Source of the DNA: Phoronis australis | Lineage: Eukaryota; Phoronida; Phoronidae | Direction of reading: 5' to 3' | NCBI GenBank assembly: GCA_002633005.1 | Contig: NMRA01000331.1 | Span: 433,364 to 497,363 of the forward strand | Length of the DNA: 64,000 bases | Shown: positions 1 to 13,900 of the stretch, in pieces | How positions within the stretch are numbered: position 1 is the stretch's first letter | Layout of the letters: every line of letters starts with the position of its first letter | The notes under the pieces: generated by a model | Database searches by the model: none | The model's input: only the letters and a program-made list of their open reading frames with translations | Told to the model about the DNA's origin: nothing | Made by a program: the position numbers and the translations under genes

Positions 1-150
1 ACCCTGGGTGGTTAAATAGGCAAACCCAAATAATCGGGGGTGGGCGGTTAACCAGACATAGGTGCTTAAACATGAAATTTCAAGAAAACCAGGGTGGGTG
101 GTTAACTGAACATGGGCGCTTATTACGACAGACAACCGCCCTAGGCGGTT
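1..150. repeat. Degenerate 'GGGCGGTTAAC' repeat block
   Basis: 'gggtggttaaat', 'ggggtgggcggttaacc', 'gggtgggtggttaactg' and 'gcggttaatc' recur about every 45-50 bp. Related blocks are at 2025-2185 and, inverted, 33716-33863. These probably are subterminal repeats of a transposon family whose tips resemble those of the HIRAN-like elements ('tgggcgcttatta'). Confidence 0.5.
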
Positions 151-2024
151 AATCTTACCTCCTAATCAGAGTACCACACGACACACGTACTCGGAACGCG
201 TAGAACATTTCAAAGAGCTTTATCGTCAAGTCGCCAAATGTCGCTAACAGTGTCATAACAGCGGACGATCCCAAGAAGTGTTCTGTTGCCCACAGATTAG
301 TCAATCACAATTAAATTTACAAAATTTGTGAGTAATAGCCCCGTGCCGTCCTGCGATCTTATTAGAGCTGTAGTGCAGACGGGTAACCGGCATCCATGGT
401 TTTCGTGGCTAAATAACTAAATTAGTGAAGAGTTTCAACCAGCAACGCGTCCTTTCCGAGTCAGTGTTTTGCAACTGAGAACCCGCGCTCGGCATAACGG
501 ACTGCAGGTCGCATTGGTGACCTGAAATTTAGAAATGCGAGCCGAGTTTATAGACGTCTTGTTGTACCTGCCACCGGGTAATTCCAACCTACGCGAGCCG
601 TTTTTTTTTTGGGGGGGGGTAAAACGGATAGGCCTACCTGGCAAACATAAAGCAACTCGAAAAACACAGTTACACACAATATGTACAAATTAGCCTATTA
701 TAACACCTACGGCAATATTGCACTGCGGCACTGGTCGGTCCCGCCGTTTGCACGCAATATGCCGTCACTAGACTTGGAAATGCCGTCAAGTAATTTAACA
801 GCCTCTTTCAATATGGGTCATGTTTTATGTGACAAAAGACAGCGGCTGGATTCAGCATGTGGCTGGATTCAGCATGCGCTAAGTATGAGTCACCTGTCAA
901 TCACATAAAAATATGTTGTTGTCAAGGTAACATGCACTCCAGAGTGTAGGAACTTACATGCGTGTACCACTTCAGAGATCGCACATCAAAAGAGAACAGC
1001 TACAGCCCTATGTAAAGGAGTACACCAGCGCGACTTTGTACTTTTAAGCTGCTGTTATAAAGAAACCCAGTGTTTTACGATATTCCTCCGTTCCAATGAC
1101 CCAAAACTACGATGTCAAGTCTTCCAATATTTCCCGGCTCGATGATCAACTGACCCGATGTTCCATGCCTGTAGCTAGCTGTGTGCACGTCATTACCACT
1201 GCCGCCAATTTTCAATCAATTATGTTGTATTTGTCTCATACTCGAATGGTAAGAATTTTGTTCAGGCTGAAACTGCCCAATATAGAAACAAAAATATTCG
1301 GGAAGCTAAAAGGCTAGGTAGATACGATAGTTCACAGTTACACCTGTCGCAAGAAATCGTACTATAAAGAACCGCCAGCCACTTTGGCAGAATCTGCTAA
1401 TGCCAACTTGTCTGAGATGCAATAAGCGAAAAACAAAATTTGACTTGCAGTTTTTTATTTCTTCAACATCCAGTAACGGATCGCCAACCTTTGAATTAAG
1501 AAATCAAGAGACAGCAAATCGGCCAGCGAGGTACACTATCCGTTCGGTCGCTACACATCCTCAATAACCTGGCAATTACACTCATCAAAATAGGGAGAAT
1601 TTGACATCTTTCCGTGAGTTAGGGAAATTCTTCAAAACACGAGAGCTTCCTACCAAAAGCGAATTGGAAGGGTAGGAAAACCACTGTCACATTTTTCTGG
1701 CTCGATTTTTTTTGAATATATGTTTCATCTAGTGCAATGCAAACAGAAACTCAGTGCGGCAGACCGCGTTGCTAAAAGCGGAGGCATTGAAGCCGGCGGG
1801 GTTCTTAAACTTTGCAAACATGGGAAGAAAATAAAGTGACAAAACGTTCAAGTGTTATATTTTGAAGTAAATCCATGCCTCGAGACAAGAATTTGTTACT
1901 TGTATTATAATTCACATTGCCAAACCGCCGGCTCAGAGGCCTTCGTTGCACTCTAGTTGTGATCATCGATCTAAAAGTTGGGGAACCGCGCGTTTCCGTA
2001 GCACCGGGCGCTAAATCTTCAATC
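151..2024. other. No gene recognised
   Basis: Short frames only (up to 80 codons), none with homology. The 300-365 segment recurs at 9855-9925. Expected spectraplakin CH2 exons were sought on the minus strand here and in 2186-4899 and were not found. Confidence 0.6.
600..620. repeat. Homopolymer junction T/G
   Basis: A run of T followed by a run of G. Such tracts often cause assembly slips. A similar poly-C run lies at 25491-25501. Confidence 0.8.
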
Positions 2025-2185
2025 TTTAAAAGTCGGGGATGGGCCCTTAACCGAGAGGTGGGCGCCTAACTGGAAATCTTCAAAAATCGCAGATGGGCGG
2101 TTAACCGAGCAGTGGGCGGTTAAATCGAAAATCCACCTAAAGTAGGGGGTGGGCGGTTAACTGAGTATGGGCGTTAACCCGAACG
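2025..2185. repeat. Degenerate 'GGGCGGTTAAC' repeat block 2
   Basis: Contains 'gatgggcggttaaccgagca', 'gtgggcggttaaatcg' and 'gtgggcggttaactgagtat'. It is nearly the reverse complement of 33716-33863, so the two are copies of one element in opposite orientation. Confidence 0.6.
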
Positions 2186-3334
2186 TTAACGGTATAATAG
2201 ATAAAATAATTGCAACAACTAACACTGAGAATGCAGACAGGGAGTTTTAAAGCTTAGTTACCACCTCGCCGTTCACACATTTTCTGAACAACTATGCATC
2301 AAATCAACTCCTAAGTTTCAAACTATGTTGAAACATCCTATTTCTTCAACTCAACAAAATCCTCACATTGCTGTCCATCCTGAGATCACCTTACAGCTAG
2401 TGTTTTCATAATTATTTAAATAAACCTACCTCCTGATGCCTAACAGCTTAATCCAAACTACATATCCACAATAAAGAGTACCCCTCTGAAGTGCACACAG
2501 GTCCTCGAAGATTTCTCACATATCGCAAAACGCATGATCACACTAGCCTTCCCTTATGTACATTTTCGAGAACATGTCCAAAATCACAACTCTCCTAATG
2601 ACAAGACAACTTGAAGAACATCACCCTGCGTCACCATAGACCAAAAACAAAGCCAGCAGCAGAAACACATCACAAAGTATGCCAACGAAAGCGAAATCCT
2701 GTTCAAAGGTGAGAAATCACTGAAGACCACAATGCAGACTGAACTTGAAATCTGACATATGAACCTTTAGCCAATACACAGTGCACCAAAAATGGAACTG
2801 GTTGATTTTGATTTTCGTTGAGTGAACTCCAGGTGCTAATCTGATTTAGTACCAACAGACCATTCCAAAGCTAATAATTGGAAAGGCTGACAGCACTGGT
2901 TCTCATCTGCACACAAGTGTGCTGACAATACTAAAGAGATCATGACGAGATCAAAAATTAAATACTGATAAGGTCACAAGACAATTATTTTTCAATGATA
3001 TGCATTTAGCAAAACAACAAAACCATGTTTACACAGAAGCTATGTGACAAACACAAACGGCAGTCACCTACTCCAGTACCCTATACTTTTATGATCAACT
3101 CCATACTGTTTATTTTGTGTTTTTGCATTATTTAGTCGCTCCACATTATTTTCATACACATGTATCCAATTTCTCTTGGACCTTGTAAATTTACCGGGTT
3201 AAAGTAGAGGGCCCTGAAATTGGAGAATCTAAAAATCAGGAGGCAAGCAATTACGCCCAGCATGGGCATTCAAAACTAAAATTTTTGAAGAGTTGAGGAT
3301 GGGGGTCAGTGCTTGAATGGTCGATTCGGGTATA

Positions 3335-3765
3335 TAGTGCCGTTTACACTTACAAAGTTGACACGGATCAGCTGACACAGAACAAGTTGTTCCGGTGTGT
3401 AAACGGACTGACACGGCGCAAATTGACACCACGTTGACAAATTTTTGCCACCCGTTTGTGAGGTAGAGTAATTTGCGCCCGAACATCTTACGCCGTGTCA
3501 ATTATAAGTCTAAACGCGAAACTGGAGTAAGGCGGAAAGGATCGTCTCTACTGCGCTTGTGCAATGACCTACGTACATGTTCTTTGTCTCTGCAACTCTC
3601 ATCATTTGTAAACCTGCGCATGTGCGATCCAGTCTCTGCAGCCTTTAATTTCCATCTTGCCAAGGTTAGTGAGTTGTGTGTGTAAACAGCCGCTTGGCAC
3701 GGGTCAATTTGCTCCGTGTCAGTTGCGCCAGACCAAAAGTTGATGTCTAAATGGGACTAATGAGT
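3335..3765. repeat. Probable TIR-type repeat with 'TGACACGG' motifs
   Basis: Repeated 'ttgacacggatcagctgacac', 'actgacacggcgcaaattgacacc' and 'caatttgctccgtgtcagttgcgcc' in both orientations. 'ggtcaatttgct' and 'gatgtctaaatgggact' recur at 16570-16620. The open frames on both strands here (3229-3501, 3473-3685) are not gene-like. Confidence 0.4.
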
Positions 3766-4899
3766 GCATGAGCCATAAAATTCGTATGAGATGGGCTTTC
3801 ACAAGGTCACGGGTGCTTTTTAGGGAGCCTCAATCGTATAAATTAAGGATGGGGGAAACCGCGAATGAAGAAGTTAAAAAGTGAAATTTTGAAATTTCAG
3901 GGGGGGAGGTTGTTCACCACAACATGGGCAATATTGGCATAGCTACAAATATTTGTTTACTGTAACTGATTGGACTCCATGTTTCAAAACTAGAATTACA
4001 TTTTTGAGAATGCCGAACAAGAAGATATCACCTAACATCTCCTATAAACACATTTAATCATGGACAAAAAGTTTCACTGTATTTCCAGATGATTAATGAG
4101 GCAATGTACTAGGCATAGCAACACAGTACCAGGGTCTATCACTTGCATTGCTATCAGAATGATGTGCAATTATGACATAATTTCACACTATACAAAATAC
4201 CATATATCAGACGCACTCCTGTCATTTGTGAGCAGCAGGAATGAAAGAAAAATACAGGTAGTTACAGCAGTTACCATAACTACGGCCACAGCAGTATACC
4301 ATGAAGACAACAACATAATCGGAACAGAATCAACATTCACAACAAAACAGGCAAATTATAATTCCAGACTACTTACAACAAAGTTGGACTCCTATGCGAT
4401 TGAAGTAAGCAGAGAAGAAAAGATTTAGTACAGTCTGCTGAACATTTCAAAGTTAAGCTACCATGTATTTCCATCGCCATATTTATGGACAATAAAGACA
4501 AGGTGATGGAAATGCAAATTATACAACCAACATAGAAAACATTTAAAATCTTTAAAATTTACAAAGCAAACAAGTAATAAATCTTACAGACAAAAAACCC
4601 AGAATAAGGTTTAGGGTCAAAAACCTTACTGTGCACATAAATCCATTAATATCTGTGCATGTAAATAAACCAACTGGAATTCTGACCATGTCACTTCAGT
4701 AAAATCTCATAAGACTGACACCTAGTTAGTGTCAAAAACAATGCAGTCTGCCACATGTCAAATGACTGCAAATTGCAGGTATGTACCAAAGTTCATGCTT
4801 AACAGCGACATCTATTGGTGGAATAGAAACTAACAAAACCAAGGTGTGCTGTACAAGGCAAACCAACTGAAAACAGCTAGCTAAACAAAAATAACTTAC

Positions 4900-4923
4900 G
4901 CTGTTGACAATCAAGTCTGAAAA
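4900..4923 (-). CDS. Spectraplakin microexon 6, CH1-CH2 linker
   Basis: The exon is 24 nt, flanked by acceptor TTATTTCAG and donor GTAAGTTAT. It encodes FSDLIVNS in phase 0. It directly continues IILHFQ and matches the plakin linker (HFQISDI.V.G.), where the following residues should introduce the CH2 helix (AKE.LLLW). No following exon could be found in positions 1-4899, so the next intron is longer than 4.9 kb or the exon is outside the window. The microexon is short, so the call rests on position, phase and both splice sites. Confidence 0.8.
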
Positions 4924-7900
4924 CTGAAATAAGAGTAAAAATACTGTGGAAACGTTGCAACATGCAAAAATACAACAGGTCACAACACCTTCAAAACACT
5001 TTCGTTTCAATTGAAAGCTGCAGTGTCCACAATGCCATTTTTGTGTTGTAAGCATTGTGTACATTATATTTTAATAATTAGTACTCCACATAGCTTTTTG
5101 TTTTGAAACCAGCCTAGTTGAAAACATAGGTTCATAACATTTTTAAGATATGTTTTGTGACCTTGAACATGAAAGAGGCAAACATTACTTGTTGGCCATT
5201 CATCTTTCTGGACACATGACTACATCAAATCAACTTTTAGAACAAAGCTAATCAAGGAAAATACATCACCGTACTAAGTCAAGTCAGAACGGATGACTGA
5301 AATGAGCAGAGGGTTGCCATAGAAACAGAGGGTCCACTCACCTGGAAGTGTAGAATGATCATCCATATGAGTCCCAGGGTCAACTTAGGGTTGCCATCGA
5401 CAATCTCGTCCGGGCGTATGTTGACAAGTCGAACCTGAAACAGATAGTGCCCCTTAAAGCGCATATAACCCCATGTTCCATTAAAGAAGCAAACTTTTTA
5501 TAAGCACCATATAGCACTATAAAACTGGTTTCAACTTGTTCCTCAAATGAGAAGTGACTTCTTGGTTTGCAAAGAATTGACAATCTGTTGGCGTTGAGAC
5601 CATGCTGAGGGCATCAAAAGACACTCCGTGATAAGCCATCTAGTAGAGCATGTACTCAAGCACTAATGATTTGATACAAATTTCATAACGGTAATTGATC
5701 TAAATCAAAAGTAAGCTTAAGTGACAGAATCCTGCTTAAGTCCACATTTCTCAAAATATTTGTAAATAACTTTAAAACATTTATTCAACAAAAATGAATC
5801 ATTAGCACCTGACATTAGTTAGTTGCTTTCTCTTAAATCAATAACTAAGAAAATTTTAGCTTTTTGGGACTTGCGGATAGTTTTGTTTGCTTCTCGCAAT
5901 GCAAGAATTCTGAGGTTTTGAACTGGGACCCCAAATAGAAGAGAAAACAAAATAGGTTTACCGTAGGCATATTTCAGTTTCACACTGTGGGCGTTTAGAA
6001 AATTTCATAAAGGGGTTCTGTTCAGAAAAATTGGAATACTGGTATGAGAGCACTTATAAGCGAATGGGCAATAAATATGGAGAATTTGATGAAAAATCAG
6101 AGTTACAGGAAAAATCAAAACACCACGAGTTTCTTGCACATAGATCAGAACAAAATGCGGGCTTTAGCACTTCACTAAAAGCTGACAATGAAGGCATCAT
6201 ATATGTCAGGGAGTGTGCAGAGCTGAAATCATTGGACTTTGAGGTGACTCAGTGCCTCTTCTCATCACTTGACTCAACACGTCTAAGTTGACATGACAGA
6301 AAACAGAACTATATAATTGCTTTGCTACAAAAATGCAGAACATTCATATGACACCACACTATAATAGTTGTTACAAAGCAGTAAATAAAATACATTGCTA
6401 CAAAAACAATGGTGGTCCACCATGTTGTTATAATCAACAAATTTCAAACAACAGCCCCATTGAAAAACATTGCATGCAGATAGATTGGGTATATTACTGA
6501 CACAGAGATGGATTGGACTGAAAAACATCAGAAAGATTGATCAGGAAAAAATGTTTGAGTATAATCACACAAAAACCAATTTGGATTATCTTTTCAATGT
6601 TGAATACTAAAAACTTTCCTTTCAGGAACATTGAACTGAAAAAAAACAATTTTTTTCCTAATAAAAGCAAATGTAAAATGTAATTACAAATTCTTTAGAA
6701 AAAAATATTTTTTACTGTTTGAAATTAACGTTATTTTTCACAATTGCAGAAAGTTATTAAAAATAATATTACCATATATTTAAAAACAATATTGCCATAT
6801 ATTATCAGGATGGAACATAGTTTTGTAGGAGCATACTTCGCAACGTACAAGACTTACCCCACGATATCTCAGAAAGTCCAAGGCAATAGTAACATTTTGA
6901 AGTTTATGGAATCTCATGCGTCCTCGTTCGCGTGGCTGAAAAATCATATCCAAACATAAGTATGCTATTTGTAAAATTGCATCTCAACATCCTCTCATTA
7001 ACTTGGTAGGTGCACATGAGCTGTACTGTTTTATCCTACCAAGCAAAGACTGCAGGGAAGACACTTGTTAGAAGAAATCCATGCAAAGACAGAGAACATC
7101 ACAATAAGTTTGATGAAAAAGGTAAACAATTACGTCATTTCCTCACAGAAACATCCAACAAGAGCAATGCAGTGATATGCACCCACTGTGCAAATTGCAT
7201 ACAACGCAGATACAAGGGATGATCATTGTTTTATACATTCACACTAAAGGGACCAATGCTAATTAACATAAAATAGCCTCCAGGGGGTACAAAGCCACCT
7301 TTCATCATGATTCTTAAAGTGGTCTGGATAGGCAGGTGGGTGACAAAGAACAACCACAAAAAATAATAAAAGGCTTCTAGGGAGAACAACATAGGTCAAA
7401 TCCGTCTGCAACAGGGCAGGTGCTGTCATCTACAGTCTATAGAAACTTAATTCTAAATTTCATATCAGGGGAAGTGCCAAATTTCATTGAAATCCATTAA
7501 AGAGCTTTGAAGATATTTACACCACTTGGTATTATAATCGAAGTCGCATGCATCTTAAAATTAGCCAGTGCTATCCCATCAATGATGGGAACATGTCTGC
7601 AAAGTTTCACAAACATTTATCGTGGATTTTTGGAGATACAGCAGTAGACATCAAATGCCAGATGGATGGGCGCCAGATGAACGGACTCGGATGACGGAAT
7701 AATGCACATATGTTTGCGGCCGCACAAAAAGTAAGATGATTGGAAAGGACCAGGGGATCATTCCGTAAGAACAAGTTTCTTGATCAGGCAAGATCACACA
7801 ATGTCACACGAGTGAAAGACGAGTGTTATGAATGAGTTTGCTCCATATGTTATTAATCTACATTATGCAAAAGAATCCACTGCTTTTGATCCCTAAGTGA

Positions 7901-10900
7901 AGATTTCTCAACGCAAACGCATGGCTAATGCCCTGGGTCTACCGAACGCAGCCCAACGATATGCCCCAATGGCAGTAGTTAATTTTTTTGTTATAACACA
8001 AAGGTTTAGTGCATGAACTCAGATACTCACAAGTGTCTCAGAGGATAGGACCTCCAGCAAGCTGATCAAGTTGTGTCCATCAGTCAGGTCTTCAAACAAA
8101 TCATTGATGGCTTGGTGAGCCTGCAATACAAGGTAAAGTACAGTTTAAATTAAAAAACAAGACTTGTTTGCCATATATCCTAAAAAGTGAAATTTTACTT
8201 TTATGTTTTTTTCATGAAGCGTATGTAGCACCAAAAAGTATTCAGTCTATACCAATCTACCATCAGACAATATTTTGAAAAACTGTAGGCAGCCATGAAA
8301 TTGTTGACAGCCTTTTAGCAATTATTTATGTCCAGCATAACACAACCTCCCAGACTCAAAAAGATTTGAAAGATAAAAGAATGACCACCAGGTGGCATAG
8401 TAAAGAAAACAGAATTATTATGAGAAAGTAAGCTCCTGACAGGAACAACTTGCCTTTGTAAGCTACTATGATGGCAATTTTAAATTTATATTAGTTTTGA
8501 ATACAATTTAGTCAAACAGATATGAAATACTGAAAATTAGAGCGTCTAGTGCTCTGTCGGCCTAGTTTTATGTGACACTGCCACCAGCTAGGTCAACGAC
8601 TAGGAAACTGATTGAAAATAAAATTAAAACAGGGAGACCCTAGTAAAGTTGCAAAGGAAATAACTTCAGACAACAAGTATTCAAAACAACAGAAACTATT
8701 TAACTCATATTTGCAACAACTAGATTATACATGCACTGAACACAAAAGTGAACTACAATGTCTACTGAGGATGAGACCACCACACCAACTCTAGAAAAGT
8801 AAACAACAAATACACTTAAAAATTTATAACAACAAAAATGGTATACAAAATAACATTGTTTTGTCGCCTTACAAACCTTCGTTCTCCAATGCTACAGCCA
8901 AGAAATAACAGAAAGGTAAGAACAATACCTCTGTGTAACCTGCCACACGGCTATTGTATTTGCCTAGGAATTCAGGGGTATAGGTTCATCTATACTGCTG
9001 TCAAAGCTTTTCAAATGCATTGTGGGACAGTTGCCAGCTTGTAACACCCGGTGACAACACAAATAACTTGGTAACATATGAACATATGACTGAAAACAAC
9101 ATGTGTTGCATGAATGCACCAGAAGTGAAAGCACAGGTCCACTTCAACTTGCTTTTTGGGGCAAAGTACGACAATGCAAACATAGAAGAAAATAAAAGAT
9201 TGAAAGCCAGCCTCAAAATGCATCAATAAATATATAGATTAGCAAATCTTTAGCGCAAAAGATTCTCAGCACACATTTTAAGAGAACAAGGTGAAGAAAA
9301 CCTCACCACCCAAATAGAGATCATGTAACAGGACCACAAGTTATACATGATGTCACTGCATATTTACACCTGACAACAGTTCTATCATTTGAAATTAACA
9401 GCAGTGCCAACAATGAAATCCTCCAAATGCATCTATAAACATAAACTCATCACATATTTCATTCAAAAATAATTTCCAAGATGTACATTTTTAGTAGTCC
9501 GACGTCCGACTACGGTGACTTCTCTAACAGTTCGTACACTCTAATAGTCCGTACACTTCCCTTGAAACACGACGTCTCTCCCTAGAAGTTAGTACAGCAG
9601 ATGTCTGGGGGAAAAATAGTTAGTACGCATATTTGCGTTGAAAAAAATAATGTGTACACACTTTATGGAAAGGTAAAAAGGCAATTCGTTTTCCTGGACA
9701 CAAATCATAAGCGTAAGTATAGAGCTTGAAAAGACGTTTTTCAGTTCGACATTTTTGGCGCCAATAAATGCGGAAATGGCGATAAGATATTCTAGTGTGT
9801 CATCGAATGGCCGTAAAAATATCCCAACAAAGGCTCAGTTGCCCTCAGCTTAGTCCTTCACAAATTTACAAAATTGCGGAGTAATAGCATCATGTCGTTT
9901 TGCAGTCTTGTTAGAGCTGTAGCGCGAAGATGACCAGTGACCATGCAGCGCTGCAGTTGGATTGTAGTTATTCTGACATAGCAACAGTGCAGAAGTACGT
10001 CTGTGCAAGCTTCACGTGTTGCAGAGGTTATAGCATAGACTAAATTTTTGGTTACAGTCCCGTGATATGAGTAGAACTGCGAGTGCTAGCTGTCAAGTTC
10101 TAAGTCAGAGAGTTATTTCACAAATTAAATGTTTGAAAAACTAATTCAGATGTGTTTTGTGTTTGGGATGTTTATGTTGGACACTCCTTGACTCAACGAA
10201 TTGTCAGTGCAAGGTTTACTACGGCTGTCTTATTTTGCGGAACCAAAAGGTGCCGCTCACTGAGTGCCATCGAGTGAAACATGTTAGCAATGAAGACAAG
10301 AATCGAAGTAAGCTGACATGAGCCAGTAGTCAATCAAAAGTTACCGCAAAGACATTTAACAAGTATTTACTAAATATTTTAGGGTGAGTCCACTGAACCC
10401 GTACAATGCGAGTCCGAGGGAAAAATAGTTCATACAGTAGATCTCCAAGAGAAAAATAGTTTGTACACGTCGATAAAAATAATCTGTAGATGTAATTATT
10501 CAAGTAATCGGCACCCATAGTTTGGTATACGAATAAATTAGTGACGAGCTCTAACCAACAGTTCGTACAGCCAGTTTTGTCTATATAATTGGAATAGGAA
10601 GCTCTCAAGGCAACAACACTTCGTACATTTGTGTACAAACTGTTAGAGAAAACACGATACTTTACTTCAAAACTGATCAAGTGTAGCTTTTATGAGGTGT
10701 GTACAGAGCATGAATCATGGCACTAATAATGAAACACTGTTTATTTTTGCTGAGAATTTGAGCTGTTTTTGCGTAGTTAATCCGGTTTAGTTTGCGGTCG
10801 AACATATTTTATATCAGCGTAATAACCCACCGCACAAAATTGTCACCTTTCTCACTAGACCGGACTAACATTCCGCCACTGGTCCTATTTAAAATAAGTA

Positions 10901-13900
10901 TTAAGGGGGTTTAACTAGTTAGACATGACTCTGAAAGTGACAAAAATCGGAAAAAAAAGATTTTATTGTACTTCGTTTTTTTTAAATATTGTATTTTTTA
11001 TTTTTAAAAAAATCCATTTTACCTCGATTTTCAAAATGCACAGGGATTATCATCAACTGTTTCCTTACGCAATATTCTACATAGCCATACCAAATATATG
11101 TACAAAATCATTATGATCTTGATTTTGTGGCATTTTTTGCATGTGAGTTGTGGCAAGCACATCACTTTCTGTCATTTCGCCACCTTCCATCTAATAACTA
11201 AAAATATGGTCTATGCATCAAAAAACCCTGGCACGCGATTTTACTTCAGTTCTAGAGGATTTCAAATTTGCAAATTTCGTAAAAATTGACCCACGTGTTT
11301 TGGAAAGAAAGGCCTGAGAATCTTGTCACTACCCTGAAATCAATGAATGCTAAAGTGAAGTAAGTTCCTCTACATTACCCACTTTGAACTACAAGTACTT
11401 TCAAATGCAGGTAGCAGCACAAGTCATATGATCCCTTGTGACCAGTTTCACAAAATTTCTGATTTACAGCATGTTACACATGTCCCATAACATGTTTTGG
11501 TCGTGAAAGACCGGCCCAAAAATCCTCCCCTCATTTTATAAGGTCGGTCAAAATTCCTGAGTAAACCACATGCCTTTATTTGGCCAGTAACATGCCATTT
11601 CACAGGTAATACACATTAGCTGATGGAGTAAGATAAGAGTTGCCTAACAAAACAACACGTCTGTTCTCACTTTTTCGCACTTCTGATGGATTTAAACTAA
11701 TAGCAAATTCTAAATCTTCATAAAATTTTGACCTGCCTACATGCTCCCTCTGTAAATATTGGTGAAGTTTTAGCTGAGGTTGCTTCGGTCAGATCAGGCG
11801 AGTTTGAAGTAACTTTATTACTACGCGGTTAAGCGGTTTCCTTTGTTTTGAATTTTATATCCGTTAAGAATTTAATTTACACTTATAATTTCAAAGTACA
11901 TACACAGAAATTAGCATGGAATGTCAGTAAACCCGAGTTAAAATTGCTGAGATAGTAACAAATTTCACGAATTTATGAATCAGCAAAAGCCTAATTTGCG
12001 CAGTGCCACAGTATTCTAAGTAATCCATTCTCAAGGGTGCTGTGAGCACATAAGTGAACCGTTAAGTTTCATCATTTCTTGCTGTTTAAAAATGAGAGTG
12101 ATGGGTGACCATGTTCAAGCACATATATTTTTGTCGTAATTCAAAAATCCTGATGAAAATCAACACTAACTTCAAGAGTTAGTCGGAATTCATGGCGAAA
12201 TTCTGGAAGGAAGTTGGACGAAAAATTACACTAAAATTGTTGAAAATTAACCAAACGTTTTTGCTTCAAAATTTCATCTATTTTCCACGAGAATTACCGT
12301 GAACTTTTTAAGACCACCACATTACAACCAATGCTGAACGGTGGTTCGAGCACAACATACCATCCACAAACACGCATCCGTGTTTGTTAAAAACAAAATT
12401 AATGTAAAAAGAGTTTATAGGAGCGATCGAACGTCATAAAGGACAGGTACGTTATAATGCGACTCGACTGTGCTTTTCCTGAACCTTGTAATTCTGTACA
12501 TATTGTGTTAACTTAACAGATTGTCGAAAAAGCCCTGTAATGTAAAAACTTAATGCCGCTGAAAAAAGTTTCATATTTGAATGTTGTGTAGACGTTCAAG
12601 GCATCTCACCATTCACTTAAAAGTAGTTCCATTGCCAGACCAGGTGTAATTATATGTTTATTGCCCCTACAGCCAGGTGTGTAATGAACTATTGAAATCT
12701 GTGATAAAAGCTGTCAAGTTTATAGTCTCTGTAACCCCTGAGTTTCTATCAGGATCATTTCAGATTATGCAGAGTGTCATTTAAATAAGAAAATACATGA
12801 GCTACATTTTGCTCCGTTTCGCTGGCTAAAATGAATTCTCATAACACCAGTCTCATAATAATCCCTAAATTGTGATAGGATCCATTTAAATTACCAATTC
12901 AAGCTACACGCAACCCGTACATCCACCATTTTCAAATTCCAATTTTAGGGTTAGCTAACTTCAAAAAAGTCTGAAATGTTGTTGTTGAAGTCACTGGTGT
13001 TCTTGTTAGAATCCGAAATAAAATCCTAGTATGGTAAAGAATATTACAAGATCAATTTTATCAGAGTAAAAGGCCAAATTCAATTTTTGTTTTTCAGCCG
13101 GGTAAACAGGATGAAAGGCAACTTGAAATTCATAATAAATATAACATGAATATGGGAAATTTAGATTCAAAAACTAAACATATACAGTAATTATGGTAAT
13201 TGTTGAAATCAAATATCCTCAGGTTATGGTAAGAAATCATGACATGCAGTTTTCAAGAGATATGGTGTAGCAAATAAAAGAATACAGCGACAATACTGTT
13301 GAAACTGATAAGACTGCACCTAAAGCCCATAATGTTTGTTGCATGAACTGGTAATTTTTTTAGGTCTTGCATTCAATGCCAATACAAAGCAAAATTGGTT
13401 TGTGACTGCTCAAATTTATAGAAGACCTGAAGCATGCTAAAAAGTAGACTATCTTATTTGCCCTAATAACTGCCCAGGGCGCTTGGAAAAATTCCGTTTC
13501 AGGGGGATGCTTATTGTAACCCAAGGCGGTTGAAACCCGGTCTCTGAAACGGGTGAAATCAGAAGCTAAGATTCATCATATTTACGCTCTGTGACGTATT
13601 TATAACCTATGAAAGACTGTGCAAAGTTGTGATGCACTGCAATCAAACTTTGCTGTTAAATTACGATCATTTTACAGAAAATTGTGCATAAATCCCTACT
13701 AGGTGAAAACTCACCGACTGTCTCGCAATCGTCGATACAGCAACTTGAATGTTTGAATACATACAGTTTCAACTCAAGCAAATTACCTGAAATCCTCCTT
13801 AAGTTTTCCATATAGTGTCCCTAAGATTTTAAGTTCCCGTGGAGTCAGGGGATTAATGGCAGGTTAAGTTCAAATCTGTGCAAGATTGTGCCTTCTATGA

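Noticed and set aside
4096-4428. 110-codon open frame on the plus strand
   Set aside because: Low-complexity Thr/Ala codon use, no motif and no splice or promoter context; it lies in the plakin intron antisense.
4732-5064. 110-codon minus-strand frame spanning the microexon
   Set aside because: Only the 8 codons at 4900-4923 lie between consensus splice sites; the rest is intron read-through.
9001-9229. Three overlapping frames on both strands
   Set aside because: Overlap of three unrelated frames without any motif indicates chance.
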